8,844 bases of DNA, taken from contig CAKPVW010000064.1 in assembly GCA_934196075.1 (NCBI GenBank), forward strand, positions 1 through 8,844. The letters run 5' to 3'. The stretch is from an uncultured Anaerovibrio sp. Lineage in GTDB: Bacteria > Bacillota > Negativicutes > Selenomonadales > Selenomonadaceae. Under the pieces are notes generated by a model, which saw only the letters and a list, made by a program, of their open reading frames with translations, was not told the DNA's origin and ran no database searches. Shown here piece by piece: positions 1 through 5,772 of the stretch (the first letter of the stretch is position 1; the number at the start of each line of letters is the position of its first letter). The position numbers and the translations under genes were made by a program.

Positions 1-1
1 T

Positions 2-643
2 CAGCCATGTCGCTGGAATTACGCCTTGGTGGAGGAAAAAAGACCGGGACAGTATTTCCCTGTTTTGGAGGATGAACGAGGTACCTATATTTTCAATTCC
101 AAGGATATGTGCCTCCTGCCTTATTTGCCCGATGTAATTGCTAGTGGGGTGGACAGCCTGAAAATTGAAGGCCGCATGAAAAGTGTCCACTACGCAGCCA
201 GCGTTGTAAAGGCCTATAGAGAGGCTATTGACAGTTATTTTGCGAATCCGGAAGGCTTTCAGGTTAAAAAGGAATGGGTGGAGGAGCTGGACAAGGTTTC
301 CCACCGGGCCTATACAACGGGATTCTATTATGGACGTCCTACGGAAAAGGATCAGATATATGGGACCTCTAGTTATACTCAGACCTCGGATTTTGTGGGG
401 CTGGTGCTGGATTATGATGCAGAAACAGGCTTTGCTACGGTGGAGCAGCGAAACAATATGAAGGTGGGGCAGGAAATAGAGGTGTTCCAGCCTCATTTGG
501 CAGGCTATCGCCAGATTTTGCAGGAAATGTATAATGACGAAGGAGAGGCTATTCAGGTGGCGCCACATCCTCAGCAGATTGTAAAAATCCGTATGGACAA
601 GCCGGTGGAGCCATATGCTATTCTGCGTCGGGATATAAACTAG
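2..643 (+). CDS. U32-family protein (TrhP-like), 3' part only
   Basis: The reading frame is open from base 2, so this is the last 213 codons of a gene that begins outside the window. The visible part starts at PCRWNYALVEE, the end of the U32 cysteine signature, and continues through NSKDMC and LKIEGRMKS, which are typical U32 blocks. The last ~85 residues form a beta-rich tail (from about SDFVGLVLDYD), as in the single-barrel U32 proteins. U32 proteins of this layout include TrhP, which uses prephenate to hydroxylate the wobble uridine of tRNAs, and older 'collagenase-like' annotations. The PCRW and KDMC cysteines match positions that help hold a [4Fe-4S] cluster in the UbiU/TrhP group. A first in-frame ATG-like start at base 26 is not the true start, because conserved sequence precedes it. 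It ends 30 bases before larE and is probably co-transcribed with it. The family is secure; the exact substrate is inferred. Confidence 0.88.
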   Translation, partial: QPCRWNYALVEEKRPGQYFPVLEDERGTYIFNSKDMCLLPYLPDVIASGVDSLKIEGRMKSVHYAASVVKAYREAIDSYFANPEGFQVKKEWVEELDKVSHRAYTTGFYYGRPTEKDQIYGTSSYTQTSDFVGLVLDYDAETGFATVEQRNNMKVGQEIEVFQPHLAGYRQILQEMYNDEGEAIQVAPHPQQIVKIRMDKPVEPYAILRRDIN

Positions 644-673
644 TGATATTTATGAGGCAAATTAGGTGAAAAT

Positions 674-1420
674 ATGAATTTACAGGAATTTTTTGCTCAG
701 CATCCCAAGGTGGCCTTGGGATTTTCCGGGGGAGTAGATTCCTCCTATCTTTTATACGCTGCTCGTCAGTATGGAGTAGATATCAAGCCTTATTTTGTCA
801 AGGGGCCTTTTCAGCCTGAATTTGAAAAGCAGGATGTACTGAAGATGGCAGAGTTTTTGCAGATTGATAATCTAACCGTGCTGGAGGCAAATCCTCTATC
901 TAATGAGAAGGTTGTCCAAAATGATGCATTGCGTTGTTATTATTGTAAGCAGACGGTATTCGGGCTGATAAAAAAGCAGGCAGCTCAGGATGGTTATGAG
1001 GTTTTGCTTGATGGTACCAATGCCTCTGATGATTTGGCGGATAGACCAGGTTTCAAGGCTTTGCAGGAAATGCAGGTGCTTTCACCTTTGCTGTTGGCAG
1101 GACTGACCAAGGAGGAGATACGGAAGCGTTCCCATAAGGGAGGATTGTTTACATGGAATAAGCCTTCCTATGCCTGTCTGGCCACGAGAATTCCTACAGG
1201 TCAATCTATAGAGCTTTCCACACTGCAAAGGGTGGAAAGGGCAGAAGGGGCCTTGATGGATTTGGGTTATAGTGATTTTCGGGTGCGGGCTTTGGGTGAG
1301 GCGGCCAAGCTGCAGTTGAAAGCTCAGCAAATGCCTAAGCTGTTGCAGGAAAGAGAAAAGGTTAGGAATTTGCTTTTACAGGAATTTACAGATATCTATT
1401 TGGATTTAAAGGAACGCTGA
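674..1420 (+). CDS. larE: LarE, sulfur transferase of nickel-pincer cofactor synthesis
   Basis: LarE is a cytoplasmic PP-loop enzyme. It adenylates the pyridinium dicarboxylate mononucleotide made by LarB and replaces two carboxylate oxygens with sulfur, giving the bis-thiocarboxylate that LarC loads with nickel. The PP-loop SGGVDSS is at residues 18-24. Exactly three cysteines are present: C88 and C91 in RCYYCK, and C168 in SYACLATR. C168 corresponds to the cysteine that the Lactobacillus plantarum enzyme sacrifices as its sulfur donor. The extra CxxC pair is the pattern of LarE proteins (Thermotoga maritima type) that bind a [4Fe-4S] cluster and can turn over with external sulfide, so this copy is probably not sacrificial. 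Length of 248 residues is slightly short of the usual ~270. The ATG follows a modest AGGTGA site 5 bases upstream. larB starts 1 base after the stop, which indicates translational coupling. Confidence 0.95.
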   Translation: MNLQEFFAQHPKVALGFSGGVDSSYLLYAARQYGVDIKPYFVKGPFQPEFEKQDVLKMAEFLQIDNLTVLEANPLSNEKVVQNDALRCYYCKQTVFGLIKKQAAQDGYEVLLDGTNASDDLADRPGFKALQEMQVLSPLLLAGLTKEEIRKRSHKGGLFTWNKPSYACLATRIPTGQSIELSTLQRVERAEGALMDLGYSDFRVRALGEAAKLQLKAQQMPKLLQEREKVRNLLLQEFTDIYLDLKER

Positions 1421-1421
1421 T

Positions 1422-2168
1422 ATGGTCAATTTACATGAAATATTGGAGAAGCTGCAGAATGGTGAAATTACCTTGCAGGAGGCAGAGGGGTACATTCGTC
1501 GCAAGCCCTTTGAGGAGTTGGGCTATGCGAAATTAGATACTCAGCGTAGATTTCGTTCTGGTTTTCCTGAGGTGGTTTTTGCCCAGGGGAAGGCTGATGA
1601 CCATTTAATTGCTATATGTCAAAGGCTTTATGAAGTGGAAGGGGAGCTTTTGGTTACCCGAGCTACTGCGGAGCAATATCAGTTGATTGCCCATGTATTG
1701 CCAGAGGCCAAATATGACGCTAAAGCGAGAATTGTTACTTGCGGTAAGAGGGAGCGACAGCCAAAGGGGTGTGTTGCAGTGTGTACTGCTGGTACAGCTG
1801 ATATACCAGTAGCCGAGGAGGCTGCTCAGGTGGCAGAGTATTTTGGCTCTTATGTGGAGCGTATTTATGATGTGGGAGTCAGCGGTTTGCATCGTCTTTT
1901 GTCTCAGCTGGAAAAGCTGCAAAAAGCGAATTGTGTTATTGCGGTGGCTGGCATGGAGGGGGCTTTGGCCAGCGTGGTAGGAGGTTTGGTGGACAAGCCG
2001 GTTATTGCGGTACCAACTTCTATTGGCTATGGTGCCAATTTGGGCGGCGTGTCGGCCTTGTTAAGCATGCTGAATTCCTGCGCCAATGGTGTCGCTACCG
2101 TAAATATTGATAACGGCTATGGTGCTGGTTATCTGGCAGCGCAGATTAATAATTTAGGTTGTAAATGA
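1422..2168 (+). CDS. larB: LarB, NaAD carboxylase/hydrolase of nickel-pincer cofactor synthesis
   Basis: LarB carries out the first step of the pathway. It carboxylates C5 of the pyridine ring of nicotinate adenine dinucleotide with CO2 and cleaves the phosphoanhydride, releasing AMP and pyridinium-3,5-dicarboxylate mononucleotide. The N-terminal ~110 residues (EILEKLQNGEITLQEAE; RSGFPEVVFAQGK) are the LarB-specific part. Residues ~115-245 form a PurE-like (AIR carboxylase) domain with the loops CTAGTADIPVAEEAA, AGMEGALASVVGG and VPTSIGYGANLGG. C220 in LNSCANG lines up with the cysteine that forms the transient covalent bond to the pyridine ring in L. plantarum LarB. Its length, 248 residues, is normal for the family. 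The ribosome binding site AAAGGA lies inside the end of larE, 8 bases before the ATG. larC follows after 24 bases. Confidence 0.95.
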   Translation: MVNLHEILEKLQNGEITLQEAEGYIRRKPFEELGYAKLDTQRRFRSGFPEVVFAQGKADDHLIAICQRLYEVEGELLVTRATAEQYQLIAHVLPEAKYDAKARIVTCGKRERQPKGCVAVCTAGTADIPVAEEAAQVAEYFGSYVERIYDVGVSGLHRLLSQLEKLQKANCVIAVAGMEGALASVVGGLVDKPVIAVPTSIGYGANLGGVSALLSMLNSCANGVATVNIDNGYGAGYLAAQINNLGCK

Positions 2169-2192
2169 TATGTTTTAGGTAAAGAGGTATTT

Positions 2193-3527
2193 ATGAAGAA
2201 AATATTATATATAGATGCACCCTTCGGGATTAGCGGTGATATGCTGGTAGCTGCCCTTTTGGATATGGGGGCAGATTATGGTAATTTGGAAAATGCTTTG
2301 CGCAGTTTGGAGCTGCAGGGATTTAAAATCCAGCTGACAAGGGTAAAGAAATCTGGACTTGATATGTGTGATTTTCTGGTAGAGTTGGATGATGCTCACG
2401 AAAATCATGATCATGATATGGCCTATCTTCATGGTCATGCCCATGGAGAGTCCCATGTCCATGAGCATCATCATGGACATGACCACGAACATCACCACGA
2501 GCATGAACATACCCATGAACATGGTTGTCATCCAGAGCATGAGCACCATCATGAACATCACCATGAACACAGAGGTATGGCAGAGATTCGTCATATTATT
2601 CAGCATAGCAATATGAGTTTCAAGGCTCAGGAAATTGCTCTGAGAATTTTTCAGGTTTTGGCTCAGGCCGAGGCCAAGGCTCATGGTACAGATATGGAAA
2701 ATGTGCATTTCCACGAGGTAGGGGCTTTGGATTCCATTGTGGATATTGTCAGCATTGCAGTTTGTGTAGAGAACCTGGGTATTGATGATGTAGTAGTTGG
2801 TACCCTGGTAGATGGTCATGGTACAATTCGCTGTCAGCATGGTATTATGGCAGTGCCTGTGCCTGCTGTTACTCATATTGCGGCTGACAATGGTCTTAGG
2901 CTGCAGCTTGGCAATGTGGAGGGAGAGTTGGTTACTCCTACAGGTGCAGCAGCAGCTGCTGCTCTTAGATCAATGGAAAAGCTGCCGGATAACTACCGGG
3001 TAGCTGCTGCTGGTATGGGAGCAGGCAAGAGAGAATACGAGATACCTACCTTCCTGCGGCTTTTGCTATTGGAAGCAGAAGCTGGTGCTCAGGAGGATGA
3101 GATTCTTAAAATAGAAACCAATATTGATGATAGCAATGGTGAAGCCTTGGGCTTGGTACAGGAACAGATTTTTGCTGCCGGTGCCATGGATGTTTTCTTT
3201 ACGCCGATTTATATGAAAAAAAATCGTCCAGCCTATATGCTGACTGTTCTTTGTCAGCCAGAGCTGCAGGAAACTATGGTAAAGCTTATTTTTCAGTATA
3301 CAACCAGTATTGGCATCCGTTATGAAAAAATGAAGCGCTGTATTATGCAGCGACGTCAATTATCTGGTGTTATTGATGGATTGCCTATTGCGGCTAAGGA
3401 ATGTCGTTATGGTGAGATTGTCCGTTGTTATCCAGAGTGTGATAGTATTCGTCAGCTGCAGCAGGAAAAAGGGATAGATTATCAAACTGCCTATGCAATG
3501 ATAAGAAATAATATCCTGAATAATTAG
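2193..3527 (+). CDS. larC: LarC, CTP-dependent nickel insertase (cyclometallase), single unbroken frame
   Basis: LarC inserts Ni(II) into the bis-thiocarboxylate mononucleotide, forming Ni-C and Ni-S bonds at the cost of CTP, and so finishes the NPN cofactor. The N-terminal part has the family block FGISGDMLVAALLDMGA (residues 11-27), then a His-rich stretch (69-126), then HFHEVGALDSIVDIV (172-186) and TPTGAAAAAAL (248-258). The C-terminal, CTP-binding part has ETNIDDSNGEALG (308-320) and PIYMKKNRPAYML (338-350). In L. plantarum the gene is split into larC1 and larC2, joined by programmed ribosomal frameshifting; here all 444 residues are one frame with no shift. AAAGAGG lies 5 bases before the ATG. 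The hairpin element that begins 14 bases after the stop separates it from the next gene. Nickel binding by the His-rich stretch is an inference from composition. Confidence 0.95.
   Translation: MKKILYIDAPFGISGDMLVAALLDMGADYGNLENALRSLELQGFKIQLTRVKKSGLDMCDFLVELDDAHENHDHDMAYLHGHAHGESHVHEHHHGHDHEHHHEHEHTHEHGCHPEHEHHHEHHHEHRGMAEIRHIIQHSNMSFKAQEIALRIFQVLAQAEAKAHGTDMENVHFHEVGALDSIVDIVSIAVCVENLGIDDVVVGTLVDGHGTIRCQHGIMAVPVPAVTHIAADNGLRLQLGNVEGELVTPTGAAAAAALRSMEKLPDNYRVAAAGMGAGKREYEIPTFLRLLLLEAEAGAQEDEILKIETNIDDSNGEALGLVQEQIFAAGAMDVFFTPIYMKKNRPAYMLTVLCQPELQETMVKLIFQYTTSIGIRYEKMKRCIMQRRQLSGVIDGLPIAAKECRYGEIVRCYPECDSIRQLQQEKGIDYQTAYAMIRNNILNN
2397..2570 (+). repeat. Histidine-rich low-complexity segment inside larC
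   Basis: Codons 69-126 of larC encode 29 histidines in 58 residues, mostly as HxH and HHHxH patterns alternating with Glu, Asp and Gly, plus one cysteine (C112). At DNA level it is a degenerate CAT/CAC-GAA/GAG/GAC repeat, which also produces artefactual open frames on both strands. His-rich loops are known in LarC proteins and in nickel chaperones such as HypB and UreE. A role in nickel storage or delivery is therefore likely but not shown. The repeat tract could vary in length between strains. Confidence 0.9.
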
Positions 3528-3540
3528 AATATGATAAAAT

Positions 3541-3594
3541 CCCCATTGAAAGAAAATGCAAAGGCATTTTCTTTGCATAGTCTAGGGGTTATAA
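3541..3594 (+). repeat. 54-nt hairpin element, copy A (upstream of the two-barrel U32 gene)
   Basis: The element runs from CCCC (3541) to GGGGTTATAA (3594). It contains an 11-bp perfect inverted repeat, AAAGAAAATGC / GCATTTTCTTT, around a 4-base AAAG loop. The outer CCCC and GGGG can close a larger stem. It is 49/54 identical, without gaps, to the element at 5700-5753, in the same orientation and at a similar place: 29 bases before a start codon here, 19 there. The stem is AT-rich and no U-run follows it on either strand, so it is not a standard terminator. A promoter/operator, leader structure or small dispersed repeat are the main options. Confidence 0.85.
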
Positions 3595-3595
3595 T
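3567..3595 (+). promoter_or_regulatory. Candidate promoter of the two-barrel U32 gene
   Basis: A perfect -10 box TATAAT lies at 3590-3595. At 17-bp spacing the -35 position reads TTTTCT (3567-3572), a poor match. This -35 region falls within the right arm of the copy A hairpin, so a protein bound to the inverted repeat could control it. The predicted start at about 3602 would leave a ~22-base leader containing the AAAGGAG site. The weak -35 keeps confidence low. Confidence 0.4.
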
Positions 3596-3614
3596 TAACA
3601 AAAAGATATGAGAT

Positions 3615-3621
3615 AAAGGAG
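3615..3621 (+). promoter_or_regulatory. Ribosome binding site AAAGGAG that bears on the start choice
   Basis: AAAGGAG ends only 2 bases before the ATG at 3624, which is too close, and 11 bases before the in-frame ATG at 3633, which is slightly long but usable. The protein starting at 3633 (MILNRKSVELLAPAGNW) also fits the usual U32 N-terminus better. Initiation at 3633 is therefore the more likely choice, shortening the product by three residues. Confidence 0.6.
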
Positions 3622-3623
3622 TT

Positions 3624-5582
3624 ATGCAAGCAATGATTTTGAACCGTAAATCTGTGGAACTTTTGGCACCTGCAGGAAATTGGGAGGCATTGGTAGCCGC
3701 TGTAGAGGCAGGGGCAGATGCTGTTTACCTGGGTGGCAAGCATTTTAATATGCGCATGCACCGCAACAAGGAAACCAATTTTGATGATGAGATGCTCAAA
3801 AAGGCAATAGAATATACTCATGCACATGGAGTACACCTCTATATTACATTGAACAATCTTATCAGTGTGGAGGAGGTTGAGCCACTAAAGAAATATCTGC
3901 TTTATCTCAACCAGATTAAGCCAGATGCTATTTTGGTGCAGGATTTTGCGGTTTTGGAACTGACCAAGGAGCTGGGGATAGACATTCCGCTTCATACCTC
4001 TGTGATGATGAATACGCACAATGAGCACGCTATTAAGAAACTGAAGGAATATGGTATTACCCGTATTGTGGTAGGTCGCGAAATGACTCTGTCTGAGCTG
4101 TCTCTGTTCAAAGAACGGACTGGTTTGGAAATTGAGTATTTTATGCATGGTGATATGTGTATTGCAGAAAGCGGTCAGTGCATTCATTCTGGTGTGCTTT
4201 TCGGCCAAAGCGGCAATCGTGGCAGATGTTTGAAGCCTTGCCGTTGGCCATATAAGCTGGTGGATGAGGAGACCGGTGATCTGCTGGACAAGGATGATAA
4301 GCAGGATTATAAGCTGGCGCTGAAGGATATGTGTATGTATCGCAATATTCCTGAGTTGATTCAGGCAGGAGTATTTTCTTTCAAAATAGAAGGCCGTATG
4401 CGTCCAGCTGATTTTGTGCGTCGTATTGTGGCTACCTATAGACGTGCTATAGATGCTTATATTGCTGATCCTATGGGCTATAGCATTAACGAAGAGGATT
4501 GGCAGGATTTGTATCAGAATCGGGCGAGAGATTTTACTACTACCTTTGCCTTGGGGCAGCCTGATGCCAAGGATATTGGTTTTGATGGTACTAGAGAGCC
4601 TAGATTCTTTAGTAATGCGGTGGAGGAACCTGGTTTTCAGGATGAAATCCTGAAGGAAGAGACAGCCATTGAAGCATCAATGGCTGAGCACCCTACTTTG
4701 TCTGTGCAGGTAGCTGATTTGGACAGCTTGAAGGCGGCCTGCCGTAATGGTGCGGATGTTGTATATCTGGCGGGAGAGGTATTTAAGCCAAAGAAGCCAT
4801 GGACTCTGCAGGAGATTCAGGAAGCTATAGAGGTGGCTCATGGCAGTAATGTCAAGGTGGTTATTAGTACACCTCGCACTACTATGCGTCGGGAATGTGG
4901 CCAGCTGGAGCAGTTCCTAACTGCTGTTAGCCAGCTGGGGCCAGATGGACTGCTGGTTAGCAATCTTGGCTCATTGAAGCTGGCTCAGGAATGTACGAAT
5001 TTGCCAGTGCAGGCGGATTTTTCCTTCAATCTTTTCAATCATATGGCAGCCTCTTTCCTGAAAAAGAATGGCTTGGTAATGGGTACGGCTTCCTTCGAGC
5101 TGGCTTATGGACAGGTCAAGGAATTGGTAGAAAAATCTCCGCTGCCTATTGAAGTGGTGGTACATGGCAGTTATGAGTCCATGATTTGTGATCACAATTT
5201 TGTTTCTATGCAGGTGCCATATCATCATTTGAGCAATCCAGAGCTGATGGAGAAGCATTATGCCTTGAAGGATGCTGTAGGACAGCTGCACAGTTTGCGG
5301 ATGGATCAATTTGGTAGAACTCATATCCTTTTTGCCAAGGATCTTTGTTATTATCCATATCTTGATAAGCTGAAGGGAGTAGCTTCCTATCGCATTGAGG
5401 CCAAGGATTATGCTCCTGAGCTGGTAGGGGAGCTGACTGGTGCTTATCGCAAGGCATTGGACAATTTAGCTGCCGGAGAGGATTTCTTAAATCAGGACGA
5501 TTTTGCCAAAATGCAGGAATCAGGCCCTCGTCAGCTGGGTATCGGAGTTTATAGATTCCGTCAGTCTCAGAATTCCCTGTAA
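3624..5582 (+). CDS. Two-barrel U32-family protein, N-terminal barrel with Fe-S cysteines
   Basis: The 652 residues contain two U32 TIM-barrel-like units. The first (about 10-315) is complete: LLAPAGNWEALVAAVEAGADAVYLGG, then the U32 signature at 172-210 with C179, C186, C202 and C206, then KDMC (C237) and FKIEGRMRPADF. C179, C186, C202 and C237 follow the spacing of [4Fe-4S]-binding cysteines in the UbiU/TrhP group. The second unit (about 358-620) repeats the fold (VQVADLDSLKAACRNGADVVYLAG; VVHGSYESMI; FAKDLCYYPYL; YRIEAKDYAPE) but keeps only C522 and C575 of that set, so it probably cannot hold a cluster by itself. The family includes tRNA-uridine hydroxylation proteins (TrhP) and the RlhA rRNA modifier, so an RNA-modification role is more likely than proteolysis. 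The start may be the ATG at 3633. It is distinct from the single-barrel U32 protein at the window's left edge. Substrate is unknown. Confidence 0.88.
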   Translation: MQAMILNRKSVELLAPAGNWEALVAAVEAGADAVYLGGKHFNMRMHRNKETNFDDEMLKKAIEYTHAHGVHLYITLNNLISVEEVEPLKKYLLYLNQIKPDAILVQDFAVLELTKELGIDIPLHTSVMMNTHNEHAIKKLKEYGITRIVVGREMTLSELSLFKERTGLEIEYFMHGDMCIAESGQCIHSGVLFGQSGNRGRCLKPCRWPYKLVDEETGDLLDKDDKQDYKLALKDMCMYRNIPELIQAGVFSFKIEGRMRPADFVRRIVATYRRAIDAYIADPMGYSINEEDWQDLYQNRARDFTTTFALGQPDAKDIGFDGTREPRFFSNAVEEPGFQDEILKEETAIEASMAEHPTLSVQVADLDSLKAACRNGADVVYLAGEVFKPKKPWTLQEIQEAIEVAHGSNVKVVISTPRTTMRRECGQLEQFLTAVSQLGPDGLLVSNLGSLKLAQECTNLPVQADFSFNLFNHMAASFLKKNGLVMGTASFELAYGQVKELVEKSPLPIEVVVHGSYESMICDHNFVSMQVPYHHLSNPELMEKHYALKDAVGQLHSLRMDQFGRTHILFAKDLCYYPYLDKLKGVASYRIEAKDYAPELVGELTGAYRKALDNLAAGEDFLNQDDFAKMQESGPRQLGIGVYRFRQSQNSL

Positions 5583-5699
5583 TTTTTGCACTGTCCAGCA
5601 GTAAAATAACGAGGTGTCCGATGTCCCACACGCCTATAAGTGGCGGGAAGTTGTGCTAATGATAGGGGGGAGCTAATATCTCCACCCTCGTCGAACCCC
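5583..5699. other. Structured non-coding stretch preceding hairpin element copy B
   Basis: These 117 bases between the U32 gene and copy B contain no convincing gene. They hold several short inverted repeats: CGCC/GGCG around TATAAGT (5631-5645 region) and GGGGGGAG/CTCCACCC around CTAATAT (5665-5687, one mismatch). A G6 run is at 5665-5670 and a C8 run at 5696-5703. No hairpin is followed by a T-run, so I see no terminator for the U32 gene. The C8 run could pair either with the G6 run or with GGGG at 5744-5747, which would be mutually exclusive folds if transcribed. With copy B it may form one larger intergenic element. Confidence 0.5.
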
Positions 5700-5753
5700 C
5701 CCCTTTGAAAGAAAATGCAATGGCATTTTCTTTGAATAATATAGGGGTTATAA
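5700..5753 (+). repeat. 54-nt hairpin element, copy B (upstream of the aminotransferase)
   Basis: The second copy of the element at 3541-3594 has the same 11-bp stem AAAGAAAATGC / GCATTTTCTTT, an AATG loop instead of AAAG, the same CCCC and GGGG ends and the same GGGGTTATAA tail. Differences are confined to one left-linker base, one loop base and three bases of the 10-base right linker, while both stem arms are unchanged. It ends 19 bases before the aminotransferase ATG. Conservation of the arms and of linker lengths argues for a functional or recently duplicated module. Confidence 0.85.
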
Positions 5754-5754
5754 A
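5726..5754 (+). promoter_or_regulatory. Candidate promoter of the aminotransferase gene
   Basis: TATAAA at 5749-5754 is a good -10 box. Seventeen bases upstream is TTTTCT (5726-5731), the same weak -35 position as in copy A and again inside the right hairpin arm. Transcription would start near 5761, just before the AAGGAG ribosome binding site, which lies 8 bases from the ATG at 5773. Confidence 0.38.
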
Positions 5755-5772
5755 CGGTAAGGAGAGTTTGCT

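Noticed and set aside
2205..2876. 223-codon minus-strand frame opposite larC, rich in Met
   Set aside because: It is a shadow created by the CAT/CAC repeats of the His-rich segment. larC is clearly the real gene.
3541..3594. Hairpin after larC as an intrinsic terminator
   Set aside because: The stem is AT-rich and not followed by a U-run in either direction, and an almost identical copy occurs upstream of another gene next to a -10 box.
5206..5631. 141-codon minus-strand frame across the end of the U32 gene and the intergenic block
   Set aside because: It is mostly antisense to a well-supported gene, with no start signals and no recognisable domain.
5665..5703. G6 and C8 tracts as phase-variation switches
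   Set aside because: Neither tract is in a coding frame or in a promoter spacer. The C8 tract is more than 20 bases upstream of the predicted -35, so slippage would have no obvious switch-like effect.
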